A stretch of 11,510 bases of DNA from Dehalococcoidia bacterium. Lineage in GTDB: Bacteria; Chloroflexota; Dehalococcoidia; Dehalococcoidales; JAUWYK01. The notes beneath the pieces were generated by a model. The model worked only from the letters and a program-made list of their open reading frames with translations. It had not been told where the DNA came from and searched no databases. Positions 5,803 through 11,510 of the stretch are shown piece after piece. Every line of letters starts with the position of its first letter. Within the stretch, counting starts at the first letter, position 1. The DNA lies in NCBI GenBank assembly GCA_030615865.1, contig JAUWYK010000064.1, positions 1-11,510 of the forward strand, given 5' to 3'. The position numbers and the translations under genes are program-made.

Positions 5803-6885
5803 AAATGAGCTGACGTAAGAACCCTCATAGCCTAGTTTCACTAATATATGCTTCCAGCAATTAAATCCATCAGGGGTTCTCATCCAGGGCTCTGGGGCGT
5901 GAATCCCGATAACAGCTATTTCCATACCTTCCTTGGTATCGGCATTGGTAAGAGGCTCACCCACGGTGGTCATCATAGCTATTAAGTCGGGAACCATTGT
6001 GACCGGCCTCTCCTCCTGCCAGGCAATCATATTCTCATTCTTGGAGTCAATAACGAATGTTTTGCCTTTGTAGTTAGCAGTACCTTCAATAGTTGTTCTG
6101 CCAAAGTCAAAGCCCTCTGCGGTTCTCATCTCAATCTTCTGGATTTTACCCCGGAAAAGCTCCTTCCCACCGGTAACGGTCATAACCTGTTTCACCGCGT
6201 CCTTGCCACTGGCTCTGGCTTCTCTTATTGCCTTACCTATTTTTTCAACCTGTGATACCGAGTTGAGCACTAGGCACTTTTTTATCGTTGCTATACTGAC
6301 TATCCAGGTGGCAAATGCCGCCAGCATCCCGAAGGAGACGGCAGCAGTTCTGGCTATGGTCTCGGCGGCAGCGGTATCAAGTGGGTCGGCTAGATAGGCG
6401 ACAATAATATCACCTGTTTTGTTGGCGATTACTAGCGGGCTGGTGGGTATCTGGTAAATGGGGTAAAGCCCGGTGGCAAGCTCTGGAACAGCGCGCCCAT
6501 TGCCATCGGCATCAACCACGGGAACATTCTTCTTTGAGGCTACATAGAGTGGGGTAATGGTATTAAGGCCACCTATTTCACCCGGCATCAGATAATCTAT
6601 TTTGACCCCACCAATAGCGGTCACATTCTTCATCGCTTCATAGGCAAATATAGCCTCAGGCCCAAATCCCCTTTCAGAAATAGCCTTGGGGGATCCTATT
6701 CCAGCCACTGCTACAGCATTGGCACTCTCAGGCAAGTCAACCAGGTCAAGTAGCGTTACCTCGTTCTCCATTTCTTTTACCAGGTTTAACCCATCACGAG
6801 GCGAGCCACCGCCACCGCCACCAAGCAGCGTTGACCCCCAGACTATGTCTTCTATTTCGGCTTTACCTAATAATCTTTTAGCCAT
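5800..6885 (-). CDS. DUF917 family protein (S-methyl thiohydantoin desulfurase-type)
   Basis: The protein has 361 aa, the usual size of DUF917 proteins, which are now listed as the S-methyl thiohydantoin desulfurase family. The N-terminal domain opens with LLGKAEIEDIVWGSTLLGGGGGGSPRDG, the family's ED(I)xxGxxxLGxGGGG-P block, here with six glycines and Ser before Pro. The middle includes IGGVKIDYLMPGEIGGLNT and PVVDADGNGRAVPE, also typical. The C-terminal domain has a beta-rich FVIDSKNENMIAW followed by VPDLIAMMTTVGEPLTNAD. Start ATG 6883-6885 follows TAGGAGGT. It sits 10 bp after the aminopeptidase stop in the same operon. Family members often neighbour hydantoinase, oxoprolinase and racemase genes. 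The thiohydantoin activity is known for few members, so treat the reaction as a family hint only. No signal peptide, so cytoplasmic. Confidence 0.87.
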   Translation of the reverse strand: MAKRLLGKAEIEDIVWGSTLLGGGGGGSPRDGLNLVKEMENEVTLLDLVDLPESANAVAVAGIGSPKAISERGFGPEAIFAYEAMKNVTAIGGVKIDYLMPGEIGGLNTITPLYVASKKNVPVVDADGNGRAVPELATGLYPIYQIPTSPLVIANKTGDIIVAYLADPLDTAAAETIARTAAVSFGMLAAFATWIVSIATIKKCLVLNSVSQVEKIGKAIREARASGKDAVKQVMTVTGGKELFRGKIQKIEMRTAEGFDFGRTTIEGTANYKGKTFVIDSKNENMIAWQEERPVTMVPDLIAMMTTVGEPLTNADTKEGMEIAVIGIHAPEPWMRTPDGFNCWKHILVKLGYEGSYVSSF

Positions 6886-6895
6886 CTTTTACCTC

Positions 6896-7840
6896 CTAAA
6901 TCAGATGTTTACCATCTTTAATTACGGTTTTACCGTCAATTACCAGGGTTGGGTTTTTCATAATGCCATCAAGGTGCACCGGGGCTTTTACCTTGCCGCC
7001 AATGGTGCTGTTATCACCTATGGCGACATGAACAGTTCCCATCACCTTCTCATCTTCCAGCGGGCTTCCGGATGGCATTGCCTTCTCATTGGTTCCAATT
7101 CCCAGCTCGGCGATATTTTTTGCCTCCTTTCCTTTATTCCGCAGTAATTCAGAGAGTGCTTTAGCCTCAGCTTCACCACTTATCTCGGTAACATAACCAT
7201 CCTTTACTACCATCCTTATCGGGGTCTTTATTACACCAATGCTTGCCATTGACCCATCTATGACGGCTACGCCAGAGGTCTTTCCCTCAATCGGAGCTAT
7301 GAATGCTTCACCTGCGGGCAGGTTACCCATAGCACCTTTCTCATGCAGGATTCCAGTATCGGCTATTGCCTCTCTGCCAGCTATAGAGAATGTCAAATCC
7401 GTTCCCGCCGGTGTAGTCAGTCGCGCCTCGCTTCCTTGAGAGAGCAAATCGCGGAACTTTAGGCTCCTCTCTTTTATCGTTGCATAATCAGCCGACATCG
7501 TCCGAGACATGAGTTCTTCGGTTATGGTCGGCATGCTGGCGATCCTGACCCCGCTCTTGGTTGCCTCCAATCTGGCTTCGGTGTGGGATAGAGACTTGGA
7601 GGTTGGCGCAATTACAACATCGGCGCTTTTCATCGCTTCGGCTACCAGACGAGGCGGCTCAGAGCCATGTGCCTCCCGTTCCACCATTTCAACCAGCACT
7701 GCCTCTGCCCCTAAGCTTTTGGCTGCGTCAAACAGAGCGTTTCCAATCTGGCGAGATTTCTTGTCAGCGATTATTAGCACCTCTTCCGACTTTTTGACCC
7801 CCAAGCAGTCTTCTACTACAATCCTTGCTGCCTCTTTCAT
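6896..7840 (-). CDS. M29-like aminopeptidase / NicX-type metallohydrolase
   Basis: The protein has 314 aa and is related to family M29 aminopeptidases (AmpS/PepS, about 410 aa) and the shorter NicX-like group. The metal-binding layout is visible: NLPAGEAF with E178, ELGIGTN with E246, GTVHVAIGDN with H271, and VHLDG with H289 and D291. The N-terminal half is a Rossmann-like domain (EEVLIIADKKS, ADVVIAPTSKSLSHTEAR). I choose ATG 7838-7840 because TGGAGGT stands 7 bases upstream; ATG 7856-7858 in the same frame lacks an SD. It is the first gene of the minus-strand operon. In this setting it may hydrolyse an amide or peptide-like bond, or open a ring as NicX does in nicotinate degradation, rather than digest peptides. 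The 314-aa form lacks part of the classical M29 N-terminus. Confidence 0.87.
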   Translation of the reverse strand: MKEAARIVVEDCLGVKKSEEVLIIADKKSRQIGNALFDAAKSLGAEAVLVEMVEREAHGSEPPRLVAEAMKSADVVIAPTSKSLSHTEARLEATKSGVRIASMPTITEELMSRTMSADYATIKERSLKFRDLLSQGSEARLTTPAGTDLTFSIAGREAIADTGILHEKGAMGNLPAGEAFIAPIEGKTSGVAVIDGSMASIGVIKTPIRMVVKDGYVTEISGEAEAKALSELLRNKGKEAKNIAELGIGTNEKAMPSGSPLEDEKVMGTVHVAIGDNSTIGGKVKAPVHLDGIMKNPTLVIDGKTVIKDGKHLI

Positions 7841-8140
7841 TCTGTAGACCTCCAGCATATTTTTAACTTATATTTTACCAGATTGCAAAAATTGATAGCA
7901 GCCCCGGGCTCGAGATTATTCCTGCCGGGGTCCTCCAGTGCCCACAGACTATCACCTTTCCCACAGTCTGTCAATATATCCCGCCCCCAAAAGTTTGAGC
8001 TTCGTTCCATCGAGTCTAGAGGTTAAAGTGGCAGAAGGTAATGCCAGGTAATTGTAGCCAGCCAGAGGCTAATCGGAGGCAATGATTTTTTGACAGTAAT
8101 ACTTTGATATGGGCTACAAAAATAATGGTGGAGGTGAACC
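7841..8140. other. Divergent intergenic region between the minus-strand operon and the small HTH gene
   Basis: No gene is seen. Two imperfect-looking but real inverted repeats are present: CCCCGG (7902-7907) with CCGGGG (7925-7930), and ACAGACT (7944-7950) with AGTCTGT (7965-7971, 14-nt loop). On the minus strand TGGTAAAAT (7874-7882) resembles an extended -10 element and could start the aminopeptidase operon, though a good -35 is missing. On the plus strand TTGACA (8090-8095) is followed after 19 bases by TACAAA, a weak candidate for the HTH gene. Confidence 0.35.
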
Positions 8141-8323
8141 ATGAAAGTAACGGAGCACGTGGAACATCTATTACAACAGGGGCGCAAGCCCAAGGAGCTT
8201 GTTGAATTGGGCTTCCCCAAATCAGTTGTCACCAGGGTGCGCAGGCAACGACATAAGAAGTGGTACAACTACCGGGGGCAGGTCAATCTTTGGAATTTGC
8301 AAACTCTTAGGGCGCAGCTATAA
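8141..8323 (+). CDS. Small resolvase-type helix-turn-helix protein, 60 aa
   Basis: ATG 8141 follows the excellent SD GGAGGTGA by a few bases, which makes this short frame credible. The first 36 residues (MKVTEHVEHLLQQG, then RKPKELVELGFPKS, VVTRVRRQ) read as a helix-turn-helix of the resolvase/sigma-like kind: a first helix, a turn at RKPKELVELG and a recognition helix with basic residues ending RVRRQR. The rest (HKKWYNYRGQVNLW...) is basic and aromatic without a recognisable domain, so it may be a natural short tail or a truncated end. It probably binds DNA. It stands alone between the catabolic operon and the sugar operon and could regulate either; that is inference. Confidence 0.62.
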   Translation: MKVTEHVEHLLQQGRKPKELVELGFPKSVVTRVRRQRHKKWYNYRGQVNLWNLQTLRAQL

Positions 8324-8565
8324 TTGTAAGTCAACAACCAATATTTTCCAGGGGGAATACCTTCTATCATAGGATATAGCGCATATTTAGAAATTGCGAT
8401 GCTAGGTATTTCATCGCAAAATACGCTCGTAATATCGACTGGGATCCTAACCCTATTGGCTACTATCTCCCAACCTTTTTGAACACCATACTCATGGGGC
8501 ACAATAATGTTCTGGTCCCACCTTAATTGCTTAAAAAGAAAACAATGATTGACACTTATCCACAA
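8269..8565 (-). other. Unidentified minus-strand frame, possible gene relic
   Basis: A 98-codon frame from TTG 8565 has a protein-like middle section (IIVPHEYGVQKGWEIVANR, IPVDITSVFCDEIPSIAIS, YPMIEGIPPGKYWLL) but poor ends. The start has no SD, and the last 18 codons are the antisense of the small HTH gene at 8141-8323. I do not recognise it. It may be a decayed gene fragment of about 70 codons or chance. Confidence 0.22.
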
Positions 8566-8577
8566 CTGGCTGATAAT
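8549..8577 (+). promoter_or_regulatory. Near-consensus sigma70-type promoter containing a DnaA box
   Basis: TTGACA (8549-8554), 17 bp, then GATAAT (8572-8577): 11 of 12 bases match consensus. Inside the spacer TTATCCACA (8556-8564) is an exact DnaA-box nonamer. It lies upstream of the XRE pseudogene and the nucleotide-sugar operon. Only one DnaA box is seen, so an origin is not implied. Confidence 0.5.
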
Positions 8578-8601
8578 CGAAACGATGCATAACGTGAAAC
8601 C

Positions 8602-8631
8602 TTGCCTAATATAGGTTATGGGGAATATAAT
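8602..8631 (+). promoter_or_regulatory. Second sigma70-type promoter candidate
   Basis: TTGCCT (8602-8607) with 18 bp spacing to a perfect TATAAT (8626-8631). The spacer start overlaps the short dyad CCTA-ATA-TAGG (8606-8616), a possible operator. It probably served the XRE-type gene whose remnant follows, and may now serve the sugar operon. Confidence 0.45.
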
Positions 8632-8643
8632 AAGATAAGTTAA

Positions 8644-8805
8644 GTTAAGGAAAAAGTAAAGGAAGTGTGAAAGAAAAAAGGCTGGACACAGGAGGATTTA
8701 GGATAGGAAATAGGTGTTAGCCTCTCGACAATTCAGCGCTGGGAGAAAAAGGCAGCAAGCCTACAAAAGTTCCTCCAAGAGGCTGGAATTGATTATGGGT
8801 ATTGA
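8644..8805 (+). pseudogene. XRE-type helix-turn-helix regulator, decayed
   Basis: One frame reads VKEKVKEV, stop (TGA 8668-8670), KKKGWTQEDLG, stop (TAG 8704-8706), EIGVSLSTIQRWEKKAAS and LQKFLQEAGIDYGY, then TGA 8803-8805. KGWTQEDLGxEIGVSLSTIQRWEK is the XRE/lambda-Cro helix-turn-helix. The first stop stands where members often have Arg and the second where Gln is usual, so both fit single C-to-T changes (CGA to TGA, CAG to TAG). A linker between WEKKAAS and LQKFLQEAG also looks shortened. Two promoters lie upstream. It is most likely dead. Stop readthrough cannot be excluded from sequence, but nothing supports it. It directly abuts the sugar operon, which it may once have regulated. Confidence 0.7.
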
Positions 8806-8864
8806 ACACCACGGGACATACTTATGAAACTCTTGACGAGAATCGTGGTGAAGGAGCCTTAAGA

Positions 8865-10277
8865 ATGGTTTTTCAAATGTCTGCCTCACAGATACAGGAT
8901 AGTGTCAGGTCAGGCAAAATCAAAATCGCAATTATCGGTTTGGGACAGGTAGGTTTACCACTAGCCCTTCATTTCGTTAAAGAAGGGGCATTTGTTTTTG
9001 GTGTTGATATAGATAACAAAAGGATAAATCTAATTAAGCAGGGTGTATGCCCCTCAGGCACGAGAGAGCTTGTGGAAATGTTCAACCTCTTTAATAAAAG
9101 CAATAACTTTGAAGTTACCACCGACGCTGTAAGCGCGGTCATGGGTAGTAGGGTGCATATTCTTTGCGTCCCGACTCCCTTGGGAAGTGATAAAATGCCC
9201 GACTTCTCTGCGTTAACTTCTGCGTGTGAGAAAGTCGGGCAAGGGTTAAGTAAGGGAAGCTTGGTTATAGTGGAGAGCACTGTCTATCCCGGGATTACCA
9301 CAAAAGTCGTTAAGCCGATTCTGGAGGGGAAATCAGGCTTGAAAGCGAGTGAGGATTTCGGCCTGGCTTATTGCTCTGAGCGTATCGATCCCGGGAATGC
9401 TAATCATAGACTTGATAATACATCGAGGGTTATTGGAGGTATTAACGAGGTAAGCATAGCTGCGGCGTCTGCCATCTATAGTATCATTGTTAAAGTTCCC
9501 AACATCGAGGTGAAGGATTGCCAGACGGCTGAGCTAGTCAAGCTGGTAGAGAATGTCTATAGGGATGTTAATATTGCTTTTATTAACGAAGTAGCTCTAC
9601 TTTGCGAGGAAATAGGTATCGATGTCTTGGAGGTTCTTGAGGCTGCCTCAACCAAATGGAGTTTTATGCCGCATGTCCCTGGTGCCGGCGTTGGCGGTAT
9701 GTGTATTCCGATAAATCCCTACTACTTACTGCAATGCGCTAGAGAAGCAGGCACTGATTTACCACTCGTCCAGCAGGCAAGGAGAATTAACGAAAATATG
9801 CCTCACCACATGGTTGAGCTTGTAGACAAGGCACTCCACCAAATAAATACCTCGATTGAGCAAGCCAAAATTTGCCTCCTGGGTTTGGCTTATAAAGCAG
9901 ATGTTGATGATTACCGTGGAGCACCTAGTGAAATGATTGCTACAGAGCTTAGGCAGATGGGGGCAGATGTTACCTGCTACGACCCATTGGTTATACCAGA
10001 AGGTCAAGATATAGAATTTAAGGGTTCCCTAGAAGAAGCTGTTCAGGGTGTAGATTGTATCGTTATTGTCACTGATCACTCCGCCTTCAAGTCGCTCAAT
10101 TTAAAATCAATAGCCAAGCTCGCTAATTATCCATTGGCTATAGTAGATGGCAGACATGTATTAGCACCCAAGGAATTGGAAGATTCAGGAATCACCTATA
10201 TTGGGATAGGACGAACCAAGGATAGCAAATTAAACATATGGGATTTCAGGACGAAATTGAAAGAACAAGAGGCATAA
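8865..10277 (+). CDS. Nucleotide-sugar dehydrogenase, UDP-ManNAc/UDP-GlcNAc dehydrogenase type
   Basis: The protein has 470 aa and is an NAD-dependent four-electron oxidation enzyme that turns a UDP-sugar into its uronic acid. The Rossmann motif GLGQVGLPLA is at residues 25-34. LCVPTPLG, VIVESTVYPGIT and YCSERIDPGN follow. The central dimerisation helix carries AELVKLVENVYRDVNIAFINE. The active-site loop is PGAGVGGMCIPINPYYL, with nucleophile C280. The C-terminal domain has GLAYKADVDDYRGAPSEM. Many relatives have GGHCIP(V/I)DP; here His is Met and Asp is Asn, while the cysteine is intact. I choose ATG 8865 because GAAGGAG lies 8 bases upstream; TTG 8802 would add 21 residues without an SD and overlaps the XRE remnant. 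The epimerase follows 7 bp later. It resembles WecC/WbpA more than Ugd. The exact sugar is not decidable. Confidence 0.9.
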   Translation: MVFQMSASQIQDSVRSGKIKIAIIGLGQVGLPLALHFVKEGAFVFGVDIDNKRINLIKQGVCPSGTRELVEMFNLFNKSNNFEVTTDAVSAVMGSRVHILCVPTPLGSDKMPDFSALTSACEKVGQGLSKGSLVIVESTVYPGITTKVVKPILEGKSGLKASEDFGLAYCSERIDPGNANHRLDNTSRVIGGINEVSIAAASAIYSIIVKVPNIEVKDCQTAELVKLVENVYRDVNIAFINEVALLCEEIGIDVLEVLEAASTKWSFMPHVPGAGVGGMCIPINPYYLLQCAREAGTDLPLVQQARRINENMPHHMVELVDKALHQINTSIEQAKICLLGLAYKADVDDYRGAPSEMIATELRQMGADVTCYDPLVIPEGQDIEFKGSLEEAVQGVDCIVIVTDHSAFKSLNLKSIAKLANYPLAIVDGRHVLAPKELEDSGITYIGIGRTKDSKLNIWDFRTKLKEQEA

Positions 10278-10284
10278 GCTGGGG

Positions 10285-11238
10285 ATGGAGCGCTTAAAAG
10301 GCCTGAGGATTGTAGTTAGTGGGGGTGCTGGCTTCATTGGCTCGCATCTCGTAGAAAGGCTGCTTAGTTTAGGAGCTGAAGTTACCATTATTGACAACTT
10401 CCTATTCGGCAGCAAGATTGAGCATCTCAGAGGACATAAAGGTCTTTCCATCATTGAAGGAGATGTAAGGGATGCCGAAGTTGTATCCCGGGCTCTGAAT
10501 GCTAAAGACATAATCTTCCACCTTGCTGCCTGCGTTGGAGTAGAAGAGACTCAAAAGATGCCTTTCGAAGTACTCGATGTAGGAATTCAAGGGACTCTAA
10601 ATGTGCTAAATTCAGCTGTTAAAATTGGTATGCAGAAGTTCATATTTGGCTCCTCGTCTGAAGTCTATGGTGATTCGCCGAAGTCGATGGAAGAAGAGGG
10701 CCCCCTTTCTCCCAAATCCACTTACGCTGCTGCTAAGCTGGTTGGAGAGGAATATTGCAAAGCATTCTACCAAAAGTATGGCCTGGAATACACCTGTCTG
10801 CGTTATTTCAATGTTTATGGCCCCCGCCAGGATGAACGCTTTGTAATCCCGCGCTTTGTGAACAGGGCATTATCTAATGAATGTTTAGCGATTTATGGAG
10901 ATGGGAAACAAACCAGAGATTTTGCTTATATAGATGATGTGGTAAATATGAGCCTATTGGCTGCGGTGGAGCCAAAGGCAAAATGTCAGGCTATTAATAT
11001 TGGGACCGGCATAACAACCAGCATAAATGAGCTAGCTAGGCTGATATTAAAAGCCGTGGACAGCAAGAATCCCCTCACAGCAACACATGTTGATTATGAC
11101 GATAAAAGACTACGCTCAATAGAGGCCTTTAATAGGTGTGCTGGCACCTCCACGGCCGTTGAACTCCTAGGGTATAAGCCACAAGTTACCTTGGCATCTG
11201 GGATAACAAAATACATCAGCTGGTATTTACGGAGATGA
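10285..11238 (+). CDS. NAD-dependent epimerase/dehydratase (UDP-sugar 4-epimerase-like)
   Basis: The protein has 317 aa and is an extended short-chain dehydrogenase that interconverts or modifies nucleotide sugars. [10 protein letters not shown] (13-22) is the NAD-binding turn, and DNF(L)FGSK about residues 35-41 follows the second strand. FGSSSEVYG holds the catalytic-type Ser (123-125). STYAAAKL holds Tyr147 and Lys151 of the YxxxK pair. Later blocks [38 protein letters not shown] and INIGTG are typical of the UDP-glucose/UDP-GlcNAc 4-epimerase and decarboxylase group. It starts 7 bp after the dehydrogenase stop and ends 3 bp before a glycosyltransferase start, so all three form one operon. 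Together with the dehydrogenase it would produce a uronic-acid sugar donor for surface polysaccharide, as WbpA/WbpP-type pairs do. Exact product unknown. Confidence 0.9.
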   Translation: MERLKGLRIVVSGGAGFIGSHLVERLLSLGAEVTIIDNFLFGSKIEHLRGHKGLSIIEGDVRDAEVVSRALNAKDIIFHLAACVGVEETQKMPFEVLDVGIQGTLNVLNSAVKIGMQKFIFGSSSEVYGDSPKSMEEEGPLSPKSTYAAAKLVGEEYCKAFYQKYGLEYTCLRYFNVYGPRQDERFVIPRFVNRALSNECLAIYGDGKQTRDFAYIDDVVNMSLLAAVEPKAKCQAINIGTGITTSINELARLILKAVDSKNPLTATHVDYDDKRLRSIEAFNRCAGTSTAVELLGYKPQVTLASGITKYISWYLRR

Positions 11239-11510
11239 ACCATGCCCGAGTTGACTAAGGTGCCCCAACCGAAGATCATCGCTGCTATTCCCTGCTACAA
11301 TGAGGAGCGGTTCATTGGAAGCGTAGTCCTCAAAGCCAAGAGATTCGTAGACCAAGTCATAGTAATCGACCATACCTTTAGCTACCTCATAGGTATTGAT
11401 ACCTAATAATTTACAGATATTACCAATCTCATTGATAAATGAAATTTTTGTTGCCAAGAAGGTATTCGAGGCATACTTAATCATCTCAGCGGTGGTTAAA
11501 TCGGTTCGCA
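11227..11510 (-). pseudogene. UDP-glucose 6-dehydrogenase-like fragment, inverted, homologous part 11371-11510
   Basis: Entering from the right edge on the minus strand, the frame reads [20 protein letters not shown] then [25 protein letters not shown]. This is the central dimerisation helix of UDP-glucose/GDP-mannose dehydrogenases (AExIKYASNxFLAxKISFINE), where GLD normally follows KGM. Instead, from 11370 leftward, it is the antisense of the glycosyltransferase and ends at a stop at 11227-11229. The fragment therefore lacks the catalytic GGxCFPKD loop. Its N-terminal part, if intact, lies beyond 11510. It is a different subgroup from the dehydrogenase at 8865-10277. Confidence 0.75.
11242..11406 (+). 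pseudogene. Family 2 glycosyltransferase, 5' fragment cut at about 11370
   Basis: ATG 11242, with GGAG a few bases upstream, opens a frame whose first 43 residues contain [19 protein letters not shown] and then VDQVIVID. That is the first two beta strands of a GT-A family 2 glycosyltransferase (IPxYNEE, then VIVxDDGSxD). Right where DDGSTD should follow, at 11371, the sequence changes to [11 protein letters not shown] and stops at 11404-11406. The bases from 11371 on are the antisense of a UDP-glucose dehydrogenase gene. The enzyme lacks its acceptor half and cannot work as read. It is third in the sugar operon. Confidence 0.75.

Noticed and set aside
7902..7971. Two inverted repeats as a terminator pair
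   Set aside because: They lie between divergent genes, with long loops and no T-run, so there is no transcript that would need ending here. Kept only as a note in the intergenic entry.
8556..8564. Replication origin
   Set aside because: A single DnaA box, with no AT-rich unwinding element, no box cluster and no dnaA or dnaN nearby.
1..11510. CRISPR array, tRNA, rRNA, insertion sequence or toxin-antitoxin pair
   Set aside because: No regularly spaced repeats, cloverleaf, transposase motif, terminal inverted repeats or toxin-antitoxin gene pair could be seen on either strand.

Overview
The window looks like a chromosomal stretch from an anaerobic bacterium. The closest feel is Chloroflexota (Dehalococcoidia-like) or a deep-branching Firmicute. 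This rests on the C_GCAxxG_C_C-type redox protein, the M29-like peptidase / DUF917 / Asp-Glu racemase gene set, a small resolvase-type HTH protein and strong AGGAGGT ribosome binding sites. The lineage is inference from gene content, not a database result.

Layout. (1) 1-279, minus: N-terminal part of a C_GCAxxG_C_C family protein running off the left edge. (2) 280-833: mostly non-coding, with one doubtful small minus-strand ORF. (3) 834-1451, plus: a UbiE-like class I SAM methyltransferase. (4) 1452-1857: long leader with a near-consensus sigma70-type promoter whose spacer carries a dyad. (5) 1858-3960, plus: CodB-like NCS1 permease followed by an Asp/Glu/hydantoin-type racemase that apparently starts at ACG. 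(6) 7840-4114, minus and convergent with (5): M29-like aminopeptidase, DUF917 (S-methyl thiohydantoin desulfurase family), a hairpin repeat, nitroreductase, a small DUF6092-like protein overlapping it by ATGA, and a second racemase of exactly the same inferred length (240 aa) as the first. (7) 7841-8864: regulatory stretch with a 60-aa HTH protein, two promoter-like sites, a consensus DnaA box and an XRE-type HTH pseudogene with two in-frame stops. (8) 8865-11238, plus: nucleotide-sugar dehydrogenase and NAD-dependent epimerase, a surface-polysaccharide precursor module. (9) 11242-11510: the first 43 residues of a family 2 glycosyltransferase joined abruptly at about 11370/11371 to an inverted piece of a UDP-glucose 6-dehydrogenase-like gene.

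How the genes fit together. Genes 1858-7840 read as one catabolic locus on two converging transcripts: an importer for a small N-heterocycle, two cysteine-pair racemases, a DUF917 protein, a metallopeptidase-like hydrolase and a small flavoprotein. No hydantoinase, dihydropyrimidinase, cytosine deaminase or carbamoylase is visible, so the substrate is open. This is the most likely place for an undescribed pathway. The two converging transcripts are punctuated by two copies of a roughly 88-bp hairpin repeat, one between the converging 3' ends and one directly after the DUF917 stop codon.

The right side is a polysaccharide operon that is broken at the window edge, either by a genuine inversion or by an assembly chimera.
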